Below are positions 50,387 through 61,340 of a DNA stretch of 64,000 bases, one piece after another; the first letter of the stretch is position 1, and every line of letters starts with the position of its first letter. The notes beneath the pieces were generated by a model. That model searched no databases, was not told the DNA's origin, and saw only the letters and a program-made list of their open reading frames with translations. The stretch lies in contig OX637797.1 of assembly GCA_951802425.1 (NCBI GenBank), forward strand, positions 372,001-436,000, read 5' to 3'. The translations under genes were made by a program, and so were the position numbers. This DNA comes from Clavaria fumosa (lineage: Eukaryota > Basidiomycota > Agaricomycetes > Agaricales > Clavariaceae).

Positions 50387-53129
50387 GGAAAGTCCCAGTC
50401 CCACAAGGTCATCCTTGGGCATGACTGGCTCAAGCAACATAACCTGGATATTGACTGGCAGAAGGCAGAGCTAAGCCTTACCCACTGCCCCCCATAGTGT
50501 TCCCCATTCTTGCAAGCCACCACACCCCTGAAGATGAGTACCCTCACATCTGCAAGTATTCCAGAAACCTGTTTTCCCATCTCTGGCCCTACCCCCGATT
50601 GGCCCAGCTGCTACCCTTCAGTTTTTAGTGAAGCAAAGTGGGATGAGCTTCCCCACTCTTGGCTGGACTTCAATATTAAGTTCAAGTTCAAAAAGGACCC
50701 TGAGCACCTCTCCTCCAAGCTGTATTCTTTGACACAAGATGAGATGGTGGAGATGAACCATTGGGTGGATGAGCAGCTGGCTTCTGGATGGATCTGACTC
50801 TCGAAATCCCCATATGCCAGCCCCTTCTTCTTCAAACATGAGAAGAACAAGCTGTGGCTGATTATCGACTACTTGAGGCTGAATGCAAACCTGATCAAGG
50901 ACAAATACCCCCTCCCCCACATCTGAGACACAGTGGATGTGCTTAAGGGAGCATCGATCTACTCTAAGATTGATGCAAAGGGAGGTTTCCCATCCATGCA
51001 GGTCTGGCCAGAGCACCAGCACTGCTGTGCCTTCTTGACACCTTGTGGACTCTTTGAACTAGCTGTCATGTGGTTTGGACTGCAGAATGCACCAGCCACC
51101 TTCCAATGTTTCATGAACCATGTGCTGGGAGAGGAGATTGCAGGAGGACATGTCTGAGCATACATGGATGATGTCATTGTGTTTGCAGAGTACTTGGCAA
51201 CCCACCAGTACTGGATGGATCAGGTCCTGTGGAAGTTCAGGGAGAATGGGCTGTGTCTCAGACTCAGCAAGTGTGAGTTTGAGAAGGATGAGATCCTGTT
51301 CCTTGGGATGAAGATCTCCCACAACTGTTTGGAGCATGACCCAGCTAAAGGCATGGCGATCCGTAACTAGCCATGACCAAGGAATGTGAAAGAGGTCCAG
51401 AGGTTTAATGGGATGCTAAACTACCTCTGTCGGCACATCCCAAACCTCTCTGCCTGAGCTAAACCACTATTCCAGCTGACTGGAAAGGTTCTGTGGAAAT
51501 GGGAGGAGGAGGAAGTGGCTTTCCAAGATCTCTGCTTGGCTCTTGTATTGGCCCCAGTCTTGGCTCTACCACAAGACAAAGAGAGATGGAAGGTAGAGAC
51601 AGATGCGAGCAACCTGGCAACTGGTGGAGTGCTTTCACAGCAGCAAGTAGATGGGACCTGGAGAGTGGTGGACTACATCTCCAAGGCCCTGATGGCAGCT
51701 GAGAAGAACTATGATGTGTATGACAAGGAGTTCTTGGCTGTGATTTGGGCACTTTGTGAGTGGCAGGTGTACCTCATTGGAGCAGATGAGACAATTGAGA
51801 TCTGGATGGACCATGTGAATCTTCAGTACTTCCAGAAGCCCCAGAAGTTGAAGCCAAGGCAGGTTTGTTGGGTTAGGGAGCTCTAGTGCTTTGACTTTGA
51901 GATAAAGTATCACACTGGGAAGTCAAACACAAAGGCAGATGCACTCTTGTGGAGGCCAGACTATGGAGAGATGGTGGAGGAGGATGTGCTGGTACAAGTC
52001 TTCCCAGAAGTGGAGACCCATGTGTTGTTCACATCAGAAATGGAGACACTACTCCTGAAAGATAGTGTGGCACACTTGCAGAAGCCTGAGGAGCTTGATG
52101 ATGAGTGGACACAAGGTTGCACTGGACTCTGGTGAAAGGGGATAGTTAATTGGGTCCCCCTGGGAGCTCATGAGGCTGTCCTCAAATTTGAGCATGACCT
52201 CCCTGCTGCTGGACACTCTGGGCCCCAGAAGTTGAGAGTGGCACTAGTGAAAGGTTATTGGTGGCCAGACATGGTGAAAGATATGGATCAGTATGCCCAG
52301 GGGTGTGAGACATGCCAGTGGACGAAGCCTGACCATACCAAGCATGCTGCCCCGCTCCACCCCCACCCTGTTTCCGATGGTCCCTGGTCAGTGATCTCAT
52401 GGGACATAGTCGGTCCCCTCCCCCTCTCCCATGGACATAATGCCATCCTTGTCATTGTCGACAAGTTCATGAAATGGACACTGCTTGAAGCAATTGGGCT
52501 CGACCTCACAGGACTTGGAGTGGTGTGCCTCCTCTGGGATTGAGTGTTTCATAACCATGGAGTCCCTCACAAGGTTGTGAGTGACTGAGCCTCCCAGTTC
52601 ATGTCCTGCTTCATGAAGGAGTTCTACTCCATGATTCGGGTAAAGGCAAATCCAAGTACAGCCTTTCATCCACAGACTGATGGACAGACAGAACAGGTGA
52701 ACCAGGAGATGGAGATCTATCTCTGGGCTTATGTGGACCACCTCCAGGATGACTGGGCCGAATGGTTGTCCACTGCAGAGTTTGCTCTTAACAATTGTGA
52801 GCACTCAGCAATGGGACAGATACCTTTCTTTCCCAAGTACAGCCAACACCCTTGGAATGGTGGAATCTGGCCTCCCTCAGAAGTGAACCCAGCAGCAGAT
52901 GAGTGGATGGCCAAGCTCATGGAATCCCGAAGAGCAGCCAAAGAGGCTATGGAGAAAGTGGTGGCAGCGATGAAAAAGAGCTACAATACTGGGAAGCACC
53001 TGAGTCATATGTATGCTGAGGGAGACTTGGTCTGGCTGGATACCTGGAACCTGAAGATGAACTGGCCCTCCAAGAAGCTTGACAATAAGCAAGCAGGCCC
53101 CTTTGCCATTATGAAGAAGGTTGGGCCAG

Positions 53130-54722
53130 TGTTAGGGCCTGTCCTGTCTTGTAAGTAGTACCAAAGGTTGACTTGTTGGTGACCAATCTTGGAAACTCAC
53201 TAAGACCAGTCAACTTTTGAGCACAGTCGAGAATGCTCAGTCCCAGAAGGTCGCAAAGACATTTGGCAAAGTGTAGGAACAGGAAAGACAAGTAGAGAAA
53301 GGGAAAACATTGCTAGGAAGGTCGTGAAGTCAGTAGACGAAGTGTAGGAGGGGAAAAGACAAGTTAAAAGGAAAAGGGTGTTGTTGTGAAGGTTGCAAGT
53401 GGTCGCAATGGTGTCAAGAGGTAGGTCGGTGAAGGTGATGACTTTGCTGACCAATGGGAGAACCTGTGAGGTTCGAGAAATCAGTACCAAGACAAATAGA
53501 TAAAATAATTAGGTGCACAAGTTTGTACAAGCACAGAGGATGAGTTAGAAGAGAGTAGAATGTGTCTTGGTGTTGTTGAGGTCACCAAGTGAGACAAGAC
53601 CTATCAATTGCAGTGATTCCAAGCTCAACTGGTGTACTAGCCTCAAGCTTAAACCAAAGTGCATCAATATCAGGTCTGGAGTACTGTAAGTACATGCAAG
53701 ACTTCATATATGTGTGTACAGAAGGTATGTCAAAGAAAGAAAAGTACAGAGGTTGCCAGGCAACAAGACTATAGTAGTATGGGGTATGTTTAGTTGTAAA
53801 GTGACTAGGCATGTGTCCTACTAAGGTTGCAAGGGGTTAAGAAAGCATAGGTAAGGTCACGAACATGACCAGTCATGGGTCACAACCTGGTTAAATAATC
53901 ATATACATAACTATAACTACAGGGGGATCTTCAGATCATAACTAGTGTAGTTATAGACTACTGGGGATGAGAAGGAGAGCATATTTGAAGGATATATATG
54001 GCTGACCATTGGTGGTGCATTTGAGTGTTAAGGTCACGAGGTCATAAGAGCAGTCATGCATGCTCTGTAAAAAAGGAAAGTCAAGTGATTGTGGGAAAAG
54101 TCAGGTGACTGCAGCAAAAAGCACATTTAGTCAAGTTGCCCCTCTAATGCTTGACTATCAATTGACTTCCACTGGACAAATTCAGCCATGTGATAGTCAA
54201 GTGATAGTCAAGCTACTTGACTAAATTCCCTTTTCACTGCAGACACTTGACTATAATTTGACTGGATTCCCTTTTTGCCACAAACACTTGACTTTCCATT
54301 TTTACAGAGAGTCACATGGGTGACGCTGGTGACCTTGGGCAGGAAGTCATGTGGGTAATGCTGATAATGCAGGTAATGACCATAACACTGGTAATGGTAT
54401 TAGTGCTGGTAGTGGTAGCACTGGGGGTGCCATGTGGCAAGTCATGTGTCAGATGAAGAGATTGTGTAACTGTGTGTCGTGCATTGGTTTGGTGGGTTCG
54501 GGTGATAGATATGCATAAAGTGTGGTGGAGAGAGGTTGTGCGAGTACAGTGTTGTGGTTGTGAGTGTCATATGAAGGTGGGGGAAGCCCAGGAGGGCTCC
54601 AGAAGAAGAAGGTGGGTTTTGGAAGTGTGTAGGGTAGTCTGCGAGGCTGTAGAGGGATGTTGGGAGGCTCATAGGTGCTGGTAAGGTGGATTTGGACAGG
54701 GAAAAATGAATGGGTCCTGACA
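53130..54722 (+). mobile_element. 1.6-kb LTR-like insertion (solo LTR), family F
   Basis: TGTTAGGGCCTGTCC to GGGTCCTGACA with perfect 5-bp duplication GCCAG (53125-53129, 54723-54727), inserted in the family A integrase C-terminus; the protein rejoins (KKVGP to GGYQLKLPPAW) when removed. A TATATATGG box lies near 53993. No reading frame of note. Most likely a long solo LTR; a non-autonomous LTR element is possible but no internal LTR pair was seen. Contains a foldback at 54063-54309. Confidence 0.8.
54063..54309. repeat. Foldback element, 247 bp
   Basis: Ends are inverted copies: left CTCTGTAAAAAAGGAAAG, right (read inward) CTCTGTAAAAATGGAAAG, continuing about 32 bp with three mismatches. 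Further inverted pairs of AGTCAAGT / ACTTGACT continue inward, so almost the whole unit can fold into an imperfect hairpin. No clear target duplication. Confidence 0.7.
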
Positions 54723-55072
54723 GCCAGGTGGGTATCAACTCAAGCTCCCCCCAGCCTGGCGCATCCACCCTGTCTTCAATGAGGTGCTGCTCACTCCCTA
54801 TACCACCCCTTTCTTCACCTCCCAGAATCCTCCCCTGTCATGATTGAGGATGACCACCTGGAGTATGATGTGGAAGCTATCCTTGATGTCAAGAAGGTGG
54901 GATGTGGGGTGAAGTATCTAGTGAAGTGGTTGGGGTACCCTGTGGAGGAGAACACCTGGGAGCCACAACATAATCTCACCAATGTGGTGCTGCTGCTCCA
55001 GGACTTCTTCCTTGCCCACCCTGACAAGGCCAAGCTAGCTGGTCAAGACACCCAGCCTTAAGAGGGGGGTGA

Positions 55073-55359
55073 TGTTAGGATCACTTACCTAAGCCATCCC
55101 AAAAGAGGAGTTGTGGAGAAACTAGAGAAGATTGTTGGAAGGTCACATGACCTGTGGTGGAGGATTATGTAATTGAGAGATCACCTGACTTGGGCTTGGG
55201 TGTGTCATGTGATCTGCAAGGTCTGAGCATGGGAATGCTGGCAAATGCTGAAGCATTCAGTATATATACTTCATCCTTTCCTATTTTGTACTCTTTTCCC
55301 CTTATGTTAGTATTGTCATCATGACCTTGCCCCTGAGTTGTGTGAGACCCAGTCTGATA
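55073..55359 (+). repeat. Family A 3' LTR of the 50387 copy
   Basis: 287 bp, TGTTAGGATCACTTACC to CCCAGTCTGATA, preceded by polypurine tract AAGAGGGGGGTGA. CpG sites present in the 22742 LTR are TpG or CpA here, indicating an older insertion. Confidence 0.9.
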
Positions 55360-56135
55360 GGAAGTTGGATTCAACAATGTGTTGATGTGGTAAACCAGAA
55401 ATTGTAGGATGGATTGCAGGGCACAGCCATTATCTATTTATGTAATTCACTAGTCATGTAGTTTCATTCCTTGTTCATGCAATACTGTATATTCAACATG
55501 GGGTAAGGGTTGACAAAGGTAATAATGTCCATCTGAAATGTTCTCCTGTCAGACAGTACAGGCAAGGGAAGCAATGTATGCAATGCTCAAAATTTGCACC
55601 TTTGCAGTATTTGATGAGCTGCAATGATTAGCCCAAGTGCAAAGGTATCCAACCATAAAAATGGAGGACACAGTGATGAGAGTGGCTAGTTGAAGACAGG
55701 CTCAGTTTTGTCACCAACACATACAGTAACTATTAGAAAACTGGCCCCTGATTCCTGTGCATTTTCAGGAAGTCATCCATGAGGATTACCAGTATGCATC
55801 AAAGGCACTGGGAATCTATGAATACAGTCATCTTGGAAATGACTATGGCTTCCAGGTCAATAATGTATAGAGAAGTGCATGACCCATCTAATATATGGTG
55901 AGCTCTTAGATTGACAATAAATGTCTGGCCTTATCATTTCACACAGTCCGCATCTGTGTACAGGCATCTTTACTTCTGAAGCTTGTTAATCTGTATTGTG
56001 GAAATATGCAAAAGGGACAGTCAGAAGTCATCTTGTCCTCATCTTCACCACCAACCACAGTGAGTTTTCCTTGTCTTGTTTTAGTTGACACATGGATGTT
56101 GGGGAGAAAGTTGAGAGGAATTTGTCAACAATATA
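55360..56135. other. AT-rich intergenic, nothing recognised
   Basis: No gene or terminal repeat seen. It ends with the TA target of the pogo-like element. Confidence 0.5.
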
Positions 56136-57902
56136 CAGTATTAGGGCACTCCTTGACACACTGCTAGTCCTTGACACAAACATTTTATACACCTGTGATA
56201 TAGCATTTCAAGCCTCAGAAGTGATGTCTGTACATTCCAATGACCTATAGCAGCCTGCAAACAAATATTCTTGCACCCTGTATGCATGGATGTGAAGATA
56301 TAGGGCACAATTGTCCCAGATTCCAAACAAATAGCCCATAAAACCAACATGCATAACATAAAAAATTGTCTGTCATGCTATAGCTGTATACTGCAATGAT
56401 ATCTACTGCCTAGACTATTTCTGATGAGTATTGTGCAGCTGTGGTGTAGTACGAGAGGTGATAGAGGTTGAGGTGAATTTTGCTCGGTCACATCACACTT
56501 GCCTATTCTGGGAGCATGACTCAAAGGCAATGGTCCGCCCGACCATTCTCCTCACAAAAATATATAATTTCTCTACATTCTGTCACGGCCTCACGGACTG
56601 TAATTCAATGGGCAGGAGGGCAAAGTCCATCCACAAAAAGAAACATGAGTACTCTGAACTAAAGGAAGAATGGACCAGTCGAGCAATAGCATGGTACCAA
56701 GCGGACCGGGACACTCCTAGCAATGACCAGCGAGGCCTCAGAAAATACTGTCAAGATGCAGAGGATCAGTGCTATCAGGAGACAAATCACAAAATCAAAA
56801 TCTCACCTTGCACACTGCTACGACGTGTCAAATCACAAAATCAAAATCTCACCTTGCACACTGCTACGACATGTCAAAGTCAGCCGGAGGTCTTGAACAA
56901 AGGGAACAACCCATACCACAGATAGATCCTGCACTGATGGCCCTTGACGAACTCGCATCAACATCTGCCGCATGGCTCGTCTCCCCAGCCCCAATCGAAG
57001 CCGCTGCAAATCCTCCCATCTTCGAGACATCAGTGATTTCACCTGTTAAACAAGACCGATATAAGGATCTATTGGATGAAGCTCCTATGACTCACCAAGC
57101 ACAAGAGCTCCAAGAGGCGTTGCGAGACGCCAAGACCCGTGAAGAAAAACAAAAGGGCCTTGTTGTTGAGCTGCAGGCAGCATCAGTTCTGAATGCAATC
57201 TATATCAGTCGGGCACAAAGCCAGCTACAGGCACAAGAGAACGCACGAAGTAAGAAGAAGGCAAAGAGGCTGATGGGTGATGGCATGCCGCACCTCTTGG
57301 ATGGCAATGCATTCTATGAGAAGGTGGTTGAATTTGAAACAGTACAGCAACGAGAGGCTGAAGAAAAGGAAGCAAGGCGAGCACTAAAACAGAAGCATGG
57401 GGAGGCTGTAGTAGAGTGGAGGAAGTCGGAGGATACACGAAAGGAACGGAATAGAGCCGCAAAGGAGAGATGGTGTGAGTCTGTGAAGGAATGGGAAGCA
57501 GAGCGTGATAAAGCAAGAGCAGAGGGAAGGCGACCGACATGGAAGAAACCAATGTTGAAGGAGTTTGGGGGACAGGAGAAGGCACTCCCAAGGCCAAGGT
57601 GCACAGATGGTGCAAATGATGAGACGAGCTCAGACGATGGTGAGGAGTGATGCCGATGCGGCATGTGCACAGCCAGTGTGATGTGACGACTGTATCAACG
57701 ACTAGCCTTGAGCTGATAAGGGCAAATCATACTGATTTGACCCATATTCAGTGACAAATCCATTGATAGCCCCAAAAATGTACAGTTTGGTAGCCAAAGG
57801 TGAATTTATGGTACTGATATAAAAACATTTGCCCCAAACCAAGATCTAAATCAAGCTCTCAGCTCGCAAGTTTTGGGTGTGTCAAGGAGTGCCCTAATAC
57901 TG
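56136..57902 (+). mobile_element. Pogo/Tc1-like DNA transposon, internally deleted
   Basis: 26-bp terminal inverted repeats beginning CAGTATTAGGGCACTCC (56136-56161 and 57877-57902), flanked by TA on both sides (56134-56135, 57903-57904). A second partial copy of the terminal motif (AGTCCTTGACACA) lies just inside the left end. It carries the two ends of a pogo-type transposase but not its catalytic core, so it is non-autonomous. Confidence 0.85.
56608..57650 (+). pseudogene. Pogo-like transposase lacking the DDE core
   Basis: N-terminal part from ATG 56608: MGRRAKSIHKKKHEYSELKE, DQRGLRKYCQDAEDQCY, ISPCTLLRRVK, the helix-turn-helix DNA-binding domain of pogo/Fot-type transposases. Sequence then jumps to the typical basidiomycete C-terminal region: LLDEAPMTHQAQELQEALRD, SQLQAQENARSKKKAKRLMG, GNAFYEKVVEFETVQQREAE, a long charged helix, and an acidic end DETSSDDGEE (stop 57648-57650). 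The central DDE_1 domain (about 170 residues) is absent. A 46-bp tandem duplication (56785-56830, 56831-56876) at the junction also shifts frame, so the two parts are out of phase. Confidence 0.8.
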
Positions 57903-57904
57903 TA

Positions 57905-58672
57905 GTGCATCTGTCATTAGCAATCCAATTAAGATGCAATTTCTAAGAGTTTGCTCATTCACTTTGCATCAGAGTCTCAGAGAGTATTGTAGACTTGTGG
58001 AATTACCATGGTATGCAATGCAGGCAATCTCTGCGAAATACAATGTAGGACCGTTTGGGTTGAGTAGGTTCCATTGGGTTGAGTGACTCAATGGCTGTCA
58101 ATCACAGTGCTTTGGACTGGACAGTTATCAAATGTGATTCACCCATGTTGGCTAGTCTGATGGAGTCTTTCAAAGCCCACCTAGTGGATCCAAAGTGAGG
58201 GAGGTGAGGTCTTGAAGTGCAGAATCGCAGTCATGAGGAGTGGTGAAACTGCAACTCATGTAAGTCATGCTGTGACAGAGTGCTGAGTCAGAATCAATGA
58301 CAGAGTGGAATGGTCATGAAGTGCGAGCCCAAGAACGACAGGCTGACGCATTCGGGCATCCCGGGGATGCTGACATTGTCATGAAGACCGCGATCGATCA
58401 GGTTTCGATCAGGGCACGATCAGGTCCGATCAATTCATCAGCAGAACACGTGCACTGCCCGATTTGCTCATTTCTTTTGCGCGCAAGAATTCATAGACAT
58501 TTCACAGGGATTTGAGCTCGCAGATGGCAGATTGCCAAAAGAGTACACTAGCGAGACTCAACAATTGTTGTTACAAGACTACTGAGGGCAGCTCGAGGCA
58601 GAAGAACAATTCAGAAACAATCACAAAACACAAAAGGGAGGAAACTAGGCGCTGGTATTTTGAGAACAGAAC
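57905..58672. other. Intergenic with a CGATCA cluster
   Basis: No gene seen. Between about 58389 and 58440 there are about five CGATCA/CGATCAGG motifs in 50 bp. This recalls the GATC-rich zone of the family D LTR. Confidence 0.4.
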
Positions 58673-59325
58673 CTAAACGGAGGCAATGAGCCATTTCTGG
58701 GCTTCGCTGGCAGAGCCCCCCGCGCCGTGCCCGGGGTCGAGTATAATCTGATGCAAATGTCTGAGCCAAAGTGTACAAGCAAATCCAAACCGAAGCAGAT
58801 GGAAGGATGTACCTGTGTGAGGTCGTTGCCGTTAGGGGCAGTCCAATACAAGTCATCTTTCTTGATGCTGGTCGGGATTCCGGTGAGTAAAATTTCACAG
58901 GGAAGTTCTGAACACCATACATAATGGCAATTGCGCCATCAGTTCCTATGACCTCCACCTTGAAGACAGTAGGGCTGATGTTCCCACTTAGTGGAACGGG
59001 GGGCTGAACACGTTCAAATCAGATTCGACACGGGACACTTTGTTCAGCGCGTACATCGACGCCATCTGGACCATTGATGAAGGAAGCAGCTGGAATCTGC
59101 GATTGGACATTGTAAGTGTCCCCGCCTATTTGTTCAAACGACCACTGCGTTCATTAAGTGGGCGGCTTTCTAAAATGTGTAGAGGTCCATACGGACCTGC
59201 TGGTTATTGCCACCGTTTTGCGAAAACAAGATGACGGGCCCATTGGGCTGGCCCTGAGAAAGGTCAACGACCTTAGTTTGGTACTGCGCGTTAGTGATGA
59301 AGACGGGGTTCTGAGGAAGGGCCAT
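58673..59325 (-). CDS. Small beta-trefoil (ricin-B-like) protein
   Basis: Exons 59325-59197, 59144-59055, 59003-58921, 58867-58813 and 58747-58673 join in frame to 143 residues; introns are 51-65 bp GT-AG. Starts MALPQNPVFITNAQYQTKVV. The repeats have the beta-trefoil QxW signature: NGGNNQQWSFEQIGG near residue 44 and EAQKWLIASV at the end, with DDLYWTAPNGNDL between. No signal peptide. In mushrooms such proteins are cytoplasmic lectins or protease inhibitors (ricin-B-like lectins, MEROPS I66), often defence-related; I cannot tell which. No nonsense codon despite the transposon surroundings. Nearby plus-strand frames are shadows. Confidence 0.8.
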
Positions 59326-59476
59326 GGTGAGGATGAATTTTTATGTTGGAGTCTCGAGGATTCAACCCATGTCCTTTTATTCCCTACGGTGGCGCTGCAC
59401 GTGCAAGACTTAGCATCATGTATGGTCCGATCTTTTGACGTGGTACATAAAAGTCGGTGGGGAGGTGGCCTGAATT

Positions 59477-59821
59477 CTAACGCACGTTCAGAGACCGTGT
59501 GTATCCACAGGGCATGAGCTTGAGCTTCTTGCTCCATGCAGCTTCGGACCATCTGGTTTCCGAGATGGCGACAGCACGCCGCATCTGACTGTCAAGGTCC
59601 CTGCCCGTAATATCCTCAAAGAAGCCAGGCGCGTGCCAGGCATCACGGATTAAAAGTCTCCGGATCGCAAATCGAGGCGAAAATGGCCACCGCCGACCGG
59701 ATGGGAGTGACGTGTCGTTTGAATGAGCAGAAAAGGCAGAAAATTCGGGTCTCCGGGGTTTGCGAGTGTCGCACTGGTAGAGATGAGGCGAATCAGTGGC
59801 GTCAATGAGCACTGCTGGCAA
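59477..59821 (-). CDS. Hypothetical ORF, unrecognised
   Basis: 115-codon minus-strand frame, CpG-rich unlike the transposons. It includes RPEFSAFSAHSNDTSLPSG, RRLLIRDAWHAPGFFEDIT, GRDLDSQMRRAVAISETRW and MPCGYTRSLNVR. Starts MPAVLIDATDS. No known domain. Could be an exon or the 3' part of a gene; no clear splice partners seen. Confidence 0.3.
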   Translation of the reverse strand: MPAVLIDATDSPHLYQCDTRKPRRPEFSAFSAHSNDTSLPSGRRWPFSPRFAIRRLLIRDAWHAPGFFEDITGRDLDSQMRRAVAISETRWSEAAWSKKLKLMPCGYTRSLNVR

Positions 59822-60434
59822 CTGCTCGATGCAGTAACTCAGTCTGAAAAGTCTGTCTCAGCGTCAGAGATTAAATTCTCCAAATCATCACGCAAATCGT
59901 GCGAGCAATGGCCACCCGCTGGTCACTCTCGATGGGGTGACGGAGTCGCTCGAGTGAGTACAAGAGACCTTTTTGAGTTGCGAATCATGCGGCCCAAAGA
60001 CGCGCGAGACTAAGTGAAGTCACCGAATGGTCGACGGCGACGATCTGGAAAATTGGGGTTGTGCTCGATACAGTAACAAAGGAAACGACAGCACATGCTG
60101 TTGCCGAATGCTTCTGGTGTTCGCTCCGTGGACCCCGAGGAGCATGAGTTGCGAAGTAGCAGGTGGGGTATGCGATAGTCTGCGCTGCCTCTAGTCTTGC
60201 CAGCGGTTGGTGCTCGAATTTATTGCATGCAAGGCCCCGTTGTAAACTCACAGATTCGTGACGAGCACGTGAACATTTCAACGTAGGCCGCCGTACCTTC
60301 TCCCACAATTCCCGCTGTTGTCTCTATAATTCCGTGCCAAGCGAATCTTTTCCGGTGTATGTTTCTCTTGTCAGAATCCCTGAGTTTCTCAACAATTCAG
60401 TTATTTCTGCTGCCACAAGCTGAGCAAAACCTTT
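59822..60434. other. Intergenic, CpG-rich
   Basis: Short overlapping frames on both strands, none convincing. Minus-strand sequence near 59930 partly repeats that near 59690 (GGTGGCCATT...TCGATTTGCG), a possible old duplication. Confidence 0.3.
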
Positions 60435-60464
60435 TTGAACTTGTGCAAGCTTGCACAAGTTCAA
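60435..60464. repeat. Perfect 30-bp palindrome
   Basis: TTGAACTTGTGCAAG followed directly by its exact inverse, with no spacer. Isolated, with no repeat family recognised around it. Confidence 0.95.
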
Positions 60465-60658
60465 GCCAAAAATATCATCCCCAAGTTGACCTATGTCATA
60501 CCAGAGGCAATGGCTTTGCCTTCCAGATAGCTGTTATTTCTACATCAACAGAATTTGAGCTCAGATTTTAGTCTCATAATCATCTTTTGCAAAGATACTG
60601 ATACCACAGAGTAAAGGATGGAACATAGCATATGTTAAATACCTAATCAGGGTGACAC

Positions 60659-60785
60659 TATCAGACTCAGTCTCACACATCTAAGTAGGAGGTCAATGAT
60701 GATGATACTAACATAAGGGGAAAAGGGTACAAGAGAGGAAAAGCAAAGGTATATATACTCAGACTCCTGGCTTTCCCATGCTGGT
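60659..60785 (-). repeat. Family A LTR fragment, minus orientation
   Basis: Reverse complement of the last 130 bp of the family A LTR: TATA box, CTTATGTTAGTATCATC start region, and the ACTGAGTCTGATA end. The rest is missing; it is truncated just before a hAT terminus. Confidence 0.75.
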
Positions 60786-60797
60786 GGCTTATATAAG

Positions 60798-60936
60798 TAG
60801 GGATGCCATGGTCTGGTTAAGTCCAGTTCAGGGCCAAATTTTTCAAACCCAGAACTGGACTTTAGGTCTGGTTCAGGCCAAATTCCGAACCTTAAACCTG
60901 AGTTCAGTCCAAGTCTGGTTCGTTGGACCAGACTTT
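60798..60936 (+). mobile_element. hAT 5' terminus, same family as 1-2045
   Basis: Begins TAGGGATGCCATGGTCTGG, matching the inward-read end at 2045 (TAGGGATGCCGCGGTCCGG) with CpG-type differences. It carries the same GGTTCAGG-type subterminal repeats. Interrupted at 60936 by the Copia LTR. The 8 bp before it (60790-60797, TATATAAG) may be the target duplication; the other end is outside the window. Confidence 0.7.
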
Positions 60937-61226
60937 TGTTGGAAGTAGGCCGGGTGGTGCAGACACAGTACAACGCGGCACAGACGCTTAGGTAATCACA
61001 GACTAAAACAACGGACTCGTAGATACAAACACCTCAGCTTCGTTTACTCGAGCTGAGGTCAGTACTTTCATTACTTTACATTCCCTTAAGTTTACTCATA
61101 CCTACCCAGGGAGTCCTAACGGTCTTTACAGGTAGCATACAACAATAGTAGCTTCGTTTACTCGAGCTGAGGGAGTCCTAACGGTCTTTACAGTCGTTCT
61201 TGCCCTAACCCACTCCACTCACTACA
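60937..61226 (+). repeat. Copia 5' LTR
   Basis: About 290 bp, TGTTGGAAGTAGGCCGGG to CACTCACTACA. It contains two internal direct repeats, AGCTTCGTTTACTCGAGCTG and GAGTCCTAACGGTCTTTACAG, each present twice. The next bases GATTATGAGACCC are complementary to a tRNA-Met-type anticodon arm (GGGTCTCATAATC), as in half-tRNA priming of Copia-class elements. The 3' edge rests on this. Confidence 0.7.
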
Positions 61227-61340
61227 GATTATGAGACCCGCCTGGTGCGGTTAAATCAGTCTTAGTGGGCCCGACTATTTCTACGTTACCCTCGACACTC
61301 GTTAAAACAACACAAGCCACACGACCCTTATCGGCATACC

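Larger units (their letters stand above)
50387..55072 (+). pseudogene. Family A Gypsy pol, second decayed copy
   Basis: Pieces 50387-53129 and 54728-55072. Begins mid-protease (GKSQSHKVILGHDWLK), then RT (NAPATFQCFMNH, a damaged YxDD region YMDDVIVFA after a TGA), RNase H (ETDASNLATGGVLSQQ), integrase (YWWPDMVKDMDQYAQGCETCQ, FHPQTDGQTEQVNQEME) and chromodomain VKYLVKWLGYPVEENTWEP near 54920. Many TGA/TAG stops. gag and the 5' LTR are missing. More diverged and CpG-poor than the copy at 40797. Confidence 0.88.
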
